The notes: a model not told the origin generated them from the sequence alone. A stretch of DNA of 64,000 nt from Mytilisepta virgata (GCA_028015205.1 CM051514.1:7936001-8000000), one strand, 5' to 3'. Positions 47,141 through 58,928 are shown, numbered from the stretch's first letter. Translations and numbers: made by a program.

Positions 47141-48222
47141 TCGAATGAGAATTCAGTCGAAATTACAGTACCCTTTGGATACTGCTTCACCTAAAAAGTG
47201 TCAAGCAGCAATTTTTTATGCATCGTGCATCTTCTCGTACATAAAACACGATTCACAAATAGGGGTGGGACGGAACACAAAGCGGAACCGCTTTTGACTG
47301 CCATTGGAAAAGGGCGGATGGTTGAGTAGGCTCTTCTAATTTAGCCTTTTGTAGTGGCCATTAGCCTACTCTTTTTTCGAAAACTAGAGAGGGGATTTTT
47401 TGCAATCAGGGAGCGTGGTATTCTCCAGACACGTTACCCACCATCTTCCACGGAAATATTATGACCCGACAGACCTTGGGACGCACCAAGAAGCTCTGTG
47501 GATTGAGCTTTCTTGATCTACCACAGGTGCATAGTCATCGCAAATAACACAAGATTCCGGATTGCGTGTTGAGCGCCTGTTTATATTTTATGACATATTT
47601 GTAATATTATACAAAGGTTGATATTTCTACTACATGTATCGTTATATTTCATATTTCTTTAAGGATGGTCACTGGTGAGAGTTTTAATATATAGATTTTC
47701 AAATTAGTTTATATTTAGATAGAGGTTGAAATCAAAAACAAAATAAGAAAAAGAAAACTATATGTTGCTGAACACGTTTCTGAGATATAAGGTGTTAAAA
47801 TTTGGCGGAAAACGATTCTCTTTAGAGTTTTCCTTTGTTTTGAATCGAAAATGTGATGAATCCTGAAAGTTGTATAAGAATTAAACTAGTATATAGAATT
47901 TCACAATTTTTTTCTCAATTAGATCTTTAAGATATGTATAATAAATAAATGAACAGAAAATATGGGGTTGCTGGTGAAAAAGTATCCCATACTATAAATG
48001 GATTAACCCTGAGGAGTTCGCATAATCTGACCAAATATCAAAAATCTCACAAGTGACCATTCTTAAGTATAAAGATACAAGTTATTTTACAAAGCGGATA
48101 TGGAGAATATATTATAATATAGAACAGGTAGAATGAGTGCAAATTTACGATCAGTTTGGAAATTAACGGTCAACAGATCATGTTCAAATTCTCCTTCTCA
48201 GAGTAAGTATGGAGACTTGGCG

Positions 48223-48609
48223 CTTAAAATAGACATTTATGTTTTTATGTTCTTCCATTTGGTAGGCATGCACTTTCTTCATCAGACAATTCTGAAAGAC
48301 CATATATAGCTGTCAGGTTTGGTTCCAATTGACTCAGTGATTTCAGATAATATAAACACAGAATGTGTCCATGGGTTATTGTGCACAGATGTCCCCACTC
48401 CCGTTAATCAATACTATATACTTACTGATACCAAATTAGAACTTCATTATGAAATGGTATAACATGACAAAAGGGGAAATATGTCCAGCTCGATTCAAAT
48501 TGTATTTAGAAACAACACTTTCAAATTTCAAATGATCTGGTGAAACAATACTGAAGTTAATTAAATGGAAACCTCAGTTTTTGCTATAATCTATATTAAA
48601 CTCAAACGA
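48223..48609. other. No gene recognised
   Basis: Possibly a decayed part of the repeat that follows. Confidence 0.35.
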
Positions 48610-49085
48610 AAATTTGCATTTTTTTTTAATTCATAAAGGGGCATAACTCTGGAATGGTAAAAGGGAACATATCAAAATTCCACCTTGATCTGCATATCAC
48701 GGTAATAACTAGCAAATTGTGTAAAGGTTTCAGTACATTTAAACCAAGGCAACTTTTTAAAGTGTGCTGAAAGTATAAATTTCACAATTTTTCCATTCAT
48801 AAAGGTGCATAACCCTAGACATTTAATGAGCATAACATCCAAATTCAAACTTAACCTGCGTTTTGTGGTAATAAGCATTGTATTTAGTTTCAATACATTT
48901 GGCCGAGGCAAACTCATATTAGAGTGTGGGCACAAGGCTCAAAATTCTTTCCATTTAAAAGGTTCATGACTCAATACATGTACTAAAATTTGAATTTAAC
49001 CTGTTTATTGTAGTAACAAGCACTGTGTATATTTCAAAATATTCGGCCAAAGCAACCAAAGGACGGAGGGATTGACAAAAATGGG
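48610..49085 (+). repeat. Degenerate tandem repeat, about 160 bp, three units
   Basis: 'cataaaggggcataactctg' (about 48,636), 'cataaaggtgcataacccta' (about 48,799) and 'ttaaaaggttcatgactcaa' (about 48,957) start successive units. Each is followed by an 'aaattNaacttNacctg' and a 'catttggccNaggcaa'-like segment. A common bivalve repeat type; ends in 'aaggacggagggattgac'. Confidence 0.6.
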
Positions 49086-49434
49086 TAACACTTAATGCCT
49101 CCTTTGCCTCCAGCACAGGTATAAAAATTAATGTTCTGATGGGTTGACAAATGGACAGATACACTGTGTTCACCAAGTGATGATATAGCTCATATAAACC
49201 ATTGCTCCATGTGTGCTTAAAATAAAAAGTTTTTTTTTCTTTTGCTTTTTAACAATGTTTATCGTAGTTTTATATTTTAGTTGTCTTTTTCACATTTGAT
49301 TTATTCAAATTTTTACCTTTAGCCCACTTGACAGCTCAATGACACTTTGACATTCAGTTATGAAATTGTCAGGTTCTTTAAAACTTCAACAGTTGGAATT
49401 TATACTGGGTATATGAAGTAAGAAAACGACTCAC

Positions 49435-49549
49435 TGGACTGCAGACACTGTTCTTCTGACTGCTGATTCCATCTTAGTCAATGCCATAATGATATTGCTT
49501 TGAAATATGTATCACTTTGGAATAACGTTGAAACAATTTTGGAGTGAAT
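49435..49549 (-). other. Candidate exon (weak)
   Basis: Minus strand: a pyrimidine-rich 'ttaattttttcag' precedes 49,549 and 'gtgagt' follows 49,435. All three frames contain a stop, including a TGA in the phase compatible with the candidate exon at 51,826. It may be a terminal exon, a pseudogene piece or chance. Confidence 0.15.
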
Positions 49550-49629
49550 CTGAAAAAATTAACCGGCATCACACATAAAAAGCCCAGTTCCAACATAATG
49601 CCAATGAACATCTATTAAACCATGACAAC

Positions 49630-50130
49630 AGTAATTTGTACTATTAATGAAACTGTCGTAGTGGACATTTTGGACTTTATTTTAGGACTTTCATATTTTC
49701 AAAATTATTAATATAAAATTGTATTTTGTTATGTAAATTCGTAATTTTAAAATTGTCAAATTATCTCAAATTATTTAGCCAGCATTTAATTATAACCAAT
49801 AAATATCTGTGACAGATTAACTTTAATAAGTTTGAGTGATAATGTTTTAATTTTAATTAGAGTCAATTGTCTTGAGTTGTTTGTCAGGATTAAGAGATTA
49901 TTTTATTTATTTTATTGTCACTTTGACTTTGAGTATTAATTTCATTTATAATGTTATGTCACTTGTTAATTGATTTATTGAAATCAATTGTATAAATATG
50001 CTGTGGATTTTGATAAGAGCGGCTAGTCAGTTTTATTGTTGGAATCAGAGTATTTTTATTTCCGTGATACCGCAATTGAGAATTGTTATAATAAAGCATC
50101 AAAACCAGCTTTCGAGTTTCCATAGTCAAC
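49630..50130 (+). repeat. Possible solo LTR
   Basis: Begins near a TGTCGTAG, contains 'tgtataaatatgctgtgg' (TATA-like, about 49,988) and 'ttgttataataaagcatc' (poly(A) signal, about 50,085), and ends near 'catagtcaaca'. That order is LTR-like, but no target duplication or second copy was found. Confidence 0.3.
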
Positions 50131-50639
50131 ATCACCGATACCTCTACCAGAGCTAGACATCCTCCCTATAAAAAAACTCCAAGCTGGATTTCCATAATAT
50201 ATGGATAGCAGATGTGTTTCCAAAAGTTGAAAGCCTTCCAGAAAATTTAATAACTGCTCCAAGCACTTCCTGTTCCATTGGAGATTTCAATGAAGCAAAT
50301 TACTAATATAAGACTATGCTCAAAATAGTAAATTTCTGAGCCTTTCAAGAATTGCAATTGCTATGGACTGACACCAAAATGAATATATGCTTCAGTGTCT
50401 CATACTGTTTTAATAACAACATATTGAAGTCTGGTATAAATCAGCTGAGGCAAACTAAAGATATATTGTAAATTTCTAAATCTTATTTCTGAGTAAAACT
50501 AGAACATGGAATTGACGTCTGTTTATGTCATGTGGACTTTTAGGTTGCTGATCTGTGTTGAACAATGCCAACAGATGATTGCAGATAAAAAATTTCAAAA
50601 TGATACATTATCAAAGGTTTTTGACAAATAAAAATGCAA

Positions 50640-51670
50640 ACATTTTGGTCACTCAACCACAAAATATAGGTCATAGTGACCCAAATGTAGCTGAATTGTG
50701 TTGTACAATATAAGATGACTCTTGGCCGTAATATATTATTAGTACATTAAAATACTTTCTTTAATAATAAACCTAAATGCAGAAATTTCATCAAAATCAG
50801 TTAAGTATAATATGTAGATGTGGTGACTTAAATGCATCAACGAGTTTTGTTGTACTGTATAAGATGATTGCAATTATGAAATATCATTATATAACAAAGG
50901 GTCTTAATCAAGAGTGGATACACAAAAGGTCTCGCCTAAGTATGCACATGAACAAAATATACAGATTTTGAATACCTGACATTGTAACTCTAAAGGGAAT
51001 TCATCAAAAGAAAGTTATGGGCATGAGAAATTGGTCTGAAAATTCTGATACAAGACCCTCAAGCCTAAAATTGAGTTCAAAGTCAGCTGACCGATCTCAG
51101 ACTGATAAAAAAGTATACAGCAAGAAGTATTTATAGACCAATAAGAGTGGACACACCAAATGTCTCGCCTGAGTATGCACATGAAAATGTGACGCAGGTA
51201 CTCAACCATGACATTGAGGTCAAGGTCAAAAGGCAGGTGTCAGACTGACATGTACCCATCAAGAACTATCTATTGACCAAATATGGTGGGTCTAAGTATT
51301 ATATTTGCTGAGAAGTGGACAAACATGAAAATGTGACAAAGTCACTCAAGCATGAAATTGAGGTCAAGGTCCCAAGCCAGGTATCAGACTAGCATGTACC
51401 TACTAAGAACTATCTATAGACTAGACAAAATATGGTTGGCCTAGGTATTACAGTTACTGTAAAATGAATTTAACCACGAAAATTGGACGTAGATTTCACA
51501 TTTATGTTTATGATGTCAGTGAACCATGAAAACAAGGTCAGGGTCAAAAGAAGTATATTGCGACAAACGTTTTACAAAATGGTATCTGTGGACCAAAAAT
51601 CTTAATTGTAGGTAGTATGTGTGCAAAGTCATTAATTTTTTAAAAGTTTACGCCGCCGCCGCCAGAAAGT
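50640..51670 (+). repeat. Bivalve dispersed repeat with degenerate tandem units
   Basis: Repeated strings 'ctcgcctaagtatgcacatg' and 'ctcgcctgagtatgcacatg', 'gaggtcaaggtc', 'catgtacccatcaagaact' and 'catgtacctactaagaact'. It ends in 'acgccgccgccgccagaaag'. Non-coding; probably a non-autonomous transposon family. Confidence 0.55.
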
Positions 51671-51825
51671 AATACCTATATCTCGCCTTCAAGGTACTGA
51701 TTTCAACGAATTCATGACCAAATCATACAAAACTGATCTCCAGACCATTCTCAAGCTAAAGAACACCATTTTTAAACATGGATTTATGCTAGACACAGTA
51801 ATTAAACTTTGATTGTGACATTTAC

Positions 51826-51916
51826 CTTCAAAGTGGGGTTTCAACACAATTCTTGACATCTTCTTGTAGTGGTAAACAATCGTGCAAAGTATCACCACTG
51901 GACTCCAAGCAGTGGC
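51826..51916 (-). other. Candidate exon (weak)
   Basis: Minus strand: 'attttttag' precedes 51,916 and 'gtaaatg' follows 51,826. Ninety-one bases, open in one frame throughout ('SPVVILCTIVYHYKKM') and nearly throughout in a second. The phase is compatible with the candidates at 52,962 and 49,435. The protein is not recognised. Confidence 0.2.
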
Positions 51917-52734
51917 CTAAAAAATAAAGAATATAAAGAATTCATTATGTTTACTATATGTTGTTTGCTGTTTTTGTACTTTGCTAGTTCCTAAGCTGTG
52001 TATCTTGCAAAAAAGTAATAATTTAAAATGACAAAGACATTGAGGGAAAAACACTGATTACAAAACATAACTGTACAGAAGAAAGAAAATTGCTCTACAA
52101 TATCTATTATTGATACAGATTGCATTAAAATAGATTACTTAAAGCATGCAACCCCCCTTTTTCAAATTTAAAGGAATGTATAACACTTGCGCCTTATAAC
52201 CTTCACAAACCTGCATTCTATCTCAGTTTTAAAACTTCTGACCTAAAATAACTTAGCCTCAACAAGATATTTTGGAATAAGCATTTTCTTTTAGCTCAAT
52301 AGATCAAAATTAATTGAATACAGAAGGTGAGACCCTCATCTTTATGAAATCAAGACAACCCAATAAGGGGAGGGAATGCGACTAAAAAAATTGTGCAGTT
52401 CTGGTTACCTTATCTTCCCTATTTTTTTTAATTTTTTTTAAAGGTACCCTTATATATTTCTTGACAATTTTCAATAAACACTATTAAAAGTCGAGAATCC
52501 CCTAGATTCAATGTAAAAATAAATTGTACAATATTTTTTATTTTGATGTAACCAGGACCACACATTTTTTTTTTAACTTGGCCCAGTTTTGATAGTCTGA
52601 GTGTGCCACATTAAAACTAGGGTCCAATTTTCATGATCTTAATGTCTAACACAGGGTCATAAATTTTAATAACAAAATTCTGAACACAAGTAATCAAGTT
52701 AACACAGGTAATTGATGTGTAATCAAATCAAATT

Positions 52735-52870
52735 AAATATGTTTACAACATAAATAATAATAGCTAATAAATATGAAATGGCGCAGGCCCAATGTATTTG
52801 ACTCTTGTTTTTGCTGTTTATTTTGTCACAGACATGATGTATGTTTATATGACAATAAAAGTTTGATTGA
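52735..52870 (+). repeat. Retrotransposon 3' segment shared with 26,260
   Basis: 'atgaaatggcgcaggcccaa' matches the 26.3-kb segment. It continues to 'gtttatatgacaataaaagt' and 'ttgattgatc', a LINE-like poly(A)-signal end. Confidence 0.4.
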
Positions 52871-52961
52871 TCAATGAATTTTCCTACATTTTCCATTATA
52901 TTCCAAGAAACACCTCACCCTACTACTTAACATACTAGGCATTTTCAGGATGATGATATAC

Positions 52962-52996
52962 CTTCTCTATGAGCTCTATGGGCACCATGCTGTCCT
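52962..52996 (-). other. Candidate exon (weak)
   Basis: Minus strand: 'aaaagttttcag' precedes 52,996 and 'gtatat' follows 52,962. Thirty-five bases; one of two open frames gives 'DSMVPIELIEK'. No upstream exon was found. Confidence 0.15.
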
Positions 52997-53719
52997 CTGA
53001 AAACTTTTTTTAATGTTCCTTAAATTCCGTAAATTTCTTGGGGCAACATTTCTTTAAATCTCGAGGTCCCCTTATCTTTATAGTGTTTTGGTAGTTTATT
53101 ATATTTCATTGTATCACTTAAAGATTTTGAAGCTGTTAATTATTTAATTGCAGGATTTACATGGTAATTAATAATTATAGCAAATAATGTGCCCCACCCC
53201 CAATATTTGGAAAAATTTACCATGCCCTTAAATGCCTGGGACTGGGCCGTCCGTTAATTTGTCCTCAACATCCTGCACTGTGTTGACGTTTCTTGATTTA
53301 CGCCTTTACTAATGTTTAAGGAAAAGAACAAATATGACCCTTCCACTTCAAATTCTGACAAATGTGTGTGAAGAGCGGGAAGTTTAGGGGTTACCTGAAA
53401 ATCTACTCAGAATGTCAATTAACCACATTGTATAATTCATTCGCAGGTATATTAGGAGGGTAGTACAGGCAATATATAGAAAATAATAATGTCGTTAAAT
53501 GAAGAATTAAAAATTGGCCTGCCCGTTGCACACGTATTAATTTACATAAGAACCGTCGATAACGACCTTCCACCGCGAAATATGTATTACTAACATAAAA
53601 CTGCAAATACGTTTCAAAGAAATATAACCCCATACTACCCTCTTGATTTCTACGGGTCAGATATCTGGCCCTGATATATAGATATACTTCACAGTCATGA
53701 CAGTATAATTCAATAAATC
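52997..53719. other. No gene recognised
   Basis: A 140-codon minus-strand frame overlaps here (53,415-53,837) but begins with GTG and lies partly in the dispersed repeat starting at 53,720. Not called. Confidence 0.35.
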
Positions 53720-54084
53720 TTTTGGCTAATAAAAGATCACGTGGTGTGAAATAATTCGGATAATTTCGTCCTAATCGGTGGTGCCGGTGAATAACCTTGA
53801 ACAATTGAACAGTCCGGTGAATAACCCTATTATTCACCGTCAGTGAATAACCGATTATTTGTTAATTACATAAATAATGCTTTTAAATTTTTTCCGGAGG
53901 CCAAATTGAACACCAATATTTGTTCGGTATAATAAAACAGTTACGGCCCTATGAGTCGGGAGATATACAAAATGGTCAACCCTGTTGAAGGGTTATTTCC
54001 CCGAGGGCTTTAAGCCCGAGAGGAATAACCCTTCAGCAGGTTTGACCATTTTGGATATCTCCCTCCTCAGAGGGCCGTAATTGT
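53720..54084 (+). mobile_element. Fold-back repeat family, copy 2 (full hairpin)
   Basis: The fold-back at 53,937-54,084 begins 'acagttacggccctatgag' and ends 'cagagggccgtaattgt'. The inner arms are 'ggtcaaccctgttgaagggt' against 'acccttcagcaggtttgacc', with a 'cccgagggctttaagcccga' loop that is itself palindromic. The left 200 bp align with 22,130-22,320. Non-coding. Confidence 0.75.
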
Positions 54085-54138
54085 ATATTATTTCTTGATA
54101 ACTGAGACTGGACCTTATAAAAAGTTCCCTAGGGAACA

Positions 54139-54300
54139 CAGATTATGCATATATTGTGCAATAAAATTGATGATGAATATCACTTCTTCTTTAACTGTTT
54201 ACAAAACTCAACTTTAAAAAACGAGTTCTTTAAAAAAAAAAAAAGTAAAATCTACCCTATGTTTGAATATGAACAACCACTCAGTTAAAAATTATGCTAA
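54139..54300 (+). pseudogene. LINE C-terminal fragment
   Basis: 'LCNKIDDEYHFFFNC' followed by 'LKNEFFKKKK' is the Cys/His motif (C-x8-H-x4-C part) found at the end of LINE polyproteins; compare 19,308-19,490. It is cut off upstream. Confidence 0.5.
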
Positions 54301-54360
54301 AGCTGAAGTAGGCAACTTAATCCAATATATATATATACCACCTGAAGTAGAACTTAAACA

Positions 54361-55790
54361 CAATCTTAGTTAGCTTTGATGTAATCATCTTCTATACAAG
54401 TATATCCCCATCAACTTGGGGTAGAGGCTGTAGACTTCTGGTTGGAGAAACATAGGGATATAATTGACAAACGGTTTACAGAAGAATTTCTGATGGAAGC
54501 TCTGAGTACAATTCTTTCTATTTCAATGGCAGATATTATTTACAAATTTAAAAATAACAATCCAAAGATACTAATATTAGATATAGTAAATTTATACTAT
54601 GCTGTATACGACGCATTTCAAGGAGTTACCTCTCATCAGCAGCATTAAAACCGAAACATTTGGAAGACCAAAAACCAAACTTATATTAAACAAGAAGTAC
54701 TCAACCAAAAATACCGAAATAGGAACTGTCATGGACACTAAAGGTGCACCAATGTATGCTACATTATTAATGGGATTCTTAGAGGATAAAATGTATGAAC
54801 TTATAGAAATACAATTTGATACAAATCTTGATTTGCTCTTCAACCTTTTGGATTGTTGTTTTTGTTTTCAACATTTTGGGCCTCGAACACAACTGATGAG
54901 TCGTGAATCGACGAAGTGTGCACATCTTGTGCATCAAAATTGGTATCAAAGAATTGTATCTCTCTAGATATGTAAAGAAATAATATTGGAAACGTTTCCT
55001 CGATGACTGCTTTATTATCTGGAGTAAAGGGAAAAAAATTAGAAGTATTTCATAGTTTAACAAACAGCATTCATTTACAATGGAATGTAACGAAAACGAA
55101 CTGCCATTTTTAAATATACTAATAATTAAAAAGGATGGAAAAATTAATACGGACATTTTCTATAAAAGCACAGATACACATCAATATTTCGATTTTGTAC
55201 CCTGCCATTATTCTCATATCATACCATTCTGTCTTGCAAGGCGTACTTGCACTATAGTAAATGGCGAGGATAAGAAGGAGACAAGATTAAATGAACTGAA
55301 AGAATTTCTAAAGAAACAAAATATCCCGTTTCGCTTATATAGATATGGGTTTACAAAAAGCAATGACAATATCATTGATCGAATTAAGGAAAACCAAACA
55401 CCGGGAAAAGGATAAGAGTGTTATTCCCTTCATCAGCACTCACAACCTATGTTACCCTTGCTTGATCAATGTGATAAAAGCCAAAGGTTCCCGATTTTAG
55501 ACGAAAATAAAAATCTGAGGACATTATTCCACGCTAAATCTATTATAAAAAGTAAGCTACTACCAAAGAATCTGAAACGAATTCTAACAAAAGCAAGGTT
55601 TGAAGGGGGGGTGGGGTGGCAACGAGATTTACAGTGAAAAAATGTAATGACTCAAGATGTGGAATGTGCAAATACATGGGAGAAGGGACTATATTTATAT
55701 TATCTTCAGCTATTTCAAAGGGTGTTACGAAGATAATAAACAACATAGCAGGTGACACGTGCCACTAATCTTTCCAGCTATGATTAATTA
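54361..55790 (+). pseudogene. Penelope-like element: reverse transcriptase and endonuclease-linker remnant
   Basis: In order along the plus strand, in several frames: 'SFDVIIFYTSI' (first catalytic Asp block, about 54,370); 'KHRDIIDKRFTEEFLMEAL' (54,445); a break; 'GTVMDTKGAPMYATLLMGF' (54,724); a break; the catalytic 'FLDDCFIIW' (about 54,990); 'NENELPFLNILIIKKDGK' (55,084) and 'HIIPFCLARRTCTIV' up to 55,415; then 'LRTLFHAKSIIKSKLLPKN'. Finally 'CNDSRCGMCKYMGEGTIF' (about 55,640), the Cys-rich linker that precedes the GIY-YIG endonuclease in Penelope-like elements. At least four frame changes and stops; the endonuclease itself is barely recognisable. Dead element. Confidence 0.75.
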
Positions 55791-57310
55791 TAATGAAGAT
55801 AAAATATAAGAACACAACTCTAACGTTAAGAAAACTACATGAAAATGAAAGAAAATGGCAAGAACTACGTAAATCTATAAAAGCAGATATATCCAAAGTT
55901 CATGACAATTACGTGGAAAATATGGTTGGGAACATCAAAGAAAACAATAAACCGTTTTGGAAATATATATATATATAACTGCTAAAAAAATTACTCACAA
56001 AGCATACCACCCTTAAAAACTAAAATTGGAGAAACAGCAGAAAATGACCATGACAACGCAGAACCATTGAACGAGCAATTCAGTAGTATGTTTTCAAAGA
56101 AATCCTCATCTGAAGCAGCACTACTAAAACAAAAATGGAAGACATAAAAATAACAGAAGATGGTTTCAAGAAGTTATTGAAAGGTCTAAACCCGTCAAAA
56201 GCATGCGGACCAGAAATCAACCCTCGTGTAAATTAGCGCCTATAACAAGTCATCCTTTTCAACAGTCCATGAATACCAGCTGCTTACCTGGAGAAAAGGA
56301 CAACATCCAACATCTGTCCACTTTACAAAAAAGCAAATCGCTCGATACCGGCTGACTATCGGGTATCATTAACCTGTAATTTATGTAAGATGCTTGGACA
56401 TATAGTATGCTCAAACATACATGTAAAGAGTCACATAGACCGACATAACATCATTACGGATAGACAACATGCTTTTCGTAAATTTCACAGTTGTGCGTCA
56501 CAGATATGTCATGAAACCAACGACTGAGCAGAAAACATCGATAGAGGCCAACAAACAGACATATTTATATTAGATTTTGAAAAGGCATTTGACACCGTGC
56601 CACACGAACAACTAAAGTCAAAACCAAACAGCTATGGAATATCTGGGAAAACACTTTGTTGGATCGATTCCTTCTTATGTTATAGAAAGCAGCGAGTAGT
56701 GGTAAATGGGACAAAATCGGGGTGGTCTGGCGTAGAATCAGGTGTACCACCAGGCAACGTTCTTGGCCTGTGCTATGTAGTCTACATATCAATGATATTC
56801 TTGAAAATATAGATTCGGAAATCCGTTAATTTGCTGATGACTGTGTCCGCTACAGAGTAATTGACTGTCTGAAATTACAAAATGATATTGACAAACTTGG
56901 AGCCTTGGCTAGAAGATGGGGGAGGGGGATTTCAACCAGCAAAATATAACATAATAAAACTTACAAGAAGCGGAAACATCATATTGATTTCAGTTATAAA
57001 CTAGAAGGATCAGAATTAGTACTTTTAAACAACATCAAATACTCAGGAGTTACCATTTCATCATATCTAGGATGGGAAGAACACATCATGGAAGTTACAT
57101 CTAAAGCTAACTGAGTCCTAGGATTGCTGAAGTGTAACCTCTATTTCTGCAAACAGGACGTGAAAGTAACTGCCTATTTAAGTTTTGTAAGGTCTAAACT
57201 TGAATATTCCGGCGCGGTATGGGATCCCAAGTGTACATACCTATGAACTAAAAAAGGTCCCAAAAATCGAGCAGCTAGATGTAGCACCTATAAAGATGAA
57301 GATGAAGACA
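55791..57310 (+). pseudogene. Non-LTR (LINE) reverse transcriptase, degenerate
   Basis: Frames with many stops carry, in order: 'HENERKWQELRKSI' (55,830), 'ADYRVSLTCNLCKMLGHIV' (56,345), 'DRQHAFRKFHSC' (56,460), 'LDFEKAFDTVPHEQL' (56,571), 'VVVNGTKSGW' and 'SGVPPGNVLG' (56,700-56,770), and a catalytic 'FADDC' (56,831). Then follow pieces of the thumb region up to 'VWDPK'-like sequence near 57,220. This is the standard block order of jockey/CR1-like reverse transcriptases. It abuts the Penelope-like remnant in the same orientation. A (TA)n run lies at about 55,965. Confidence 0.75.
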
Positions 57311-57324
57311 TGTGTGAAAATTAC

Positions 57325-58095
57325 TTTTTTAGCTCACCTGGCCTAAAAGGTCGTGTAAACTATTGCTCACTTGGAGTCCGTCGTCCGTCCGTTAACTTTT
57401 CACATTTCAATCTTCTCCAAAACCCCATGGCCAATTGAAACCAAACCTCTGGAGAGTTTATGTTTTTGGTTCTGATCCAAAATTCAAAATGGCTGCCAGG
57501 GCCATTCATACAAATCTTCTTCTCTAAAACTACAGAAGCAATTGAATTGTTATATTGCACGAATGATCCTTACGTAGTCCTCTACAAAGTTTATGTCTTT
57601 GTGCCGATCTGAAGTCCAAGATGGCCGCCACCACAGGATACATTTAAGATAGGAACCTATGGGAAATACATACAAACATCTTTTTGTCAGAAACCGTTTG
57701 GAAGTAATATTATGCCTGAATGATCAGATAATGGTCCTTAACAAAATAGATGTTTTTGGTGCCGATCCGAAATTCTACATGGGTGCTAGGGTAGATTATG
57801 CACTTTGATTGGCTGAAAAAGTCGAAAATTTTCTTCTCTGAAACTACAAAAAGCATTTGAATCATTACACTGCAGGAATGATCCTTACGTGGCCCTCAGA
57901 AATGTGTCCGATGGACCAGAATGTCAACCAAGATGGCCGCCACAGCCGATCTTTATTAAACTTAGGACCCTATGGGAAAATTCATCAAAACATCTGTCTG
58001 AAACCACTAATCCAATTGGAACCAAACTTGTCAGAAATGGTCCTTAGGTGGTCCTCTTTCAGAATTATGTCTGATGATCCGGAATGTCAACGAAG
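57325..58095 (+). repeat. Bivalve dispersed repeat starting 'agctcacctggcc'
   Basis: Starts 'tagctcacctggcctaaaag' and 'ccgtcgtccgtccgttaac', followed by about four degenerate units of 150-180 bp with 'cttctctNaaactac', 'gaatgatccttacgt' and 'caagatggccgccac'. I recognise this as a very common molluscan repeat. Non-coding. Confidence 0.65.
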
Positions 58096-58470
58096 ATGGC
58101 CATCACAGCTGAACTTTCAACATGCTGCTCTGCACTGTACTCGTTTTGCTCTTATACTGCTCCATGCTGCTCTTCGCTGCTCATCGCTTCTCAGCACCAT
58201 GTTCTCGTGCTTATTTCGGTTTTTTTGCTGCTGCTGCTGCTCTTTTCTAGCTCCATGCTGCTCTTCGCCTCTCATCGCTGTTCTGCACTGTACTCATTTT
58301 GTTCATCTATTACTCTTTGCTGCTCATCGCTGATCAGCACCATGCTCTCGTGCCCATTTCGTTCTTTGCTGCTGCTGCTACTGCTGCTTGTCGCTGTTAG
58401 TTGCTGCTGCCCTTCTCTTGCACCATGCTGCTTTTCGCTGATGTTCTCTTGCTCTGTGCTAAACTTTCCA
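58096..58470 (+). repeat. CTGCT/CATCGCTG minisatellite, second locus
   Basis: 'ctgctcttcgctgctcatcg', 'agcaccatgttctcgtgc' and 'agcaccatgctctcgtgc' mark related units about 145-150 bp apart. Same motif vocabulary as 44,665-45,150, which suggests a common origin or a shared carrier element. Open frames are Ser/Leu/Cys-rich artefacts. Confidence 0.75.
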
Positions 58471-58479
58471 GCCAGTTAT

Positions 58480-58890
58480 GTCGAGGTCCGACAGTATACG
58501 CAGTACAATTGGACTATTGGGTTATCTCCCCTTTTCCTGCGCTATTTATTCTCGGTCGTCTTTCGGTCTGTCATCGGACTATATAGGGCTAGGGTCTTGC
58601 ATTGTGTCCCTAGACGCTTTTCTTCTCACTGTTTAAGTCTGAGAGTATACGCAGTACAATGGAACTATTGGATTACCTTATCGTCTCTGTGTCTTTTATC
58701 GGAGTGTATAGTTTAGGGTCTCGCATCGAGTCTCTAGGAACTCATACTCTCATTGTTATTTCGAAGTCCGAGAGTACAATAAAGAGCGGCTATTGGATTA
58801 TATCCCCGTTGCCGCGCTTTCCATCCCGGGTGATGTTTTCCGTTTGTTCAAAGGAAGTCTTATGGTAGGGTTTGATTATGTCACCTTACC
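58480..58890 (+). repeat. Tandem repeat, about 150 bp, three units
   Basis: Units begin 'aggtccgacagtatacgcag', 'aagtctgagagtatacgcag' and 'aagtccgagagtacaata'. Each contains 'ctattgg' followed by 'ttatc' or 'ttacc', and the first two end in a 'agggtct(t/c)gcat' block. Adjacent to the end of the BEL element. Confidence 0.7.
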
Positions 58891-58928
58891 TACAGCTGAT
58901 GCTGTCACCGTTAGGTCAATAAAGGGGT

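Larger units (their letters stand above)
41518..48222. repeat. 6.7-kb imperfect inverted duplication
   Basis: Outer arms 41,518-42,600 and 47,141-48,222, and inner arms 42,883-43,540 and 45,170-45,757, are reverse complements in mirror order. Landmarks: 'ggtcactttttgaaattttg' against its complement near 48,050; 'aaagcggttccgctttg' near 42,435 and 'caaagcggaaccgctttt' near 47,278; 'gttttgaggtttttgctgg' near 43,455 against 'cagtaaaaacctcaaaac' near 45,242. The arms are visibly more diverged than those of the 13-kb palindrome. The left arm carries an extra SINE and the right arm an extra 1.4 kb. The centre (43,541-45,169) holds another SINE and a minisatellite. Confidence 0.8.

Noticed and set aside
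53415..53837. 140-codon minus-strand frame
   Set aside because: It begins with GTG, has no early ATG, and overlaps a dispersed fold-back repeat.
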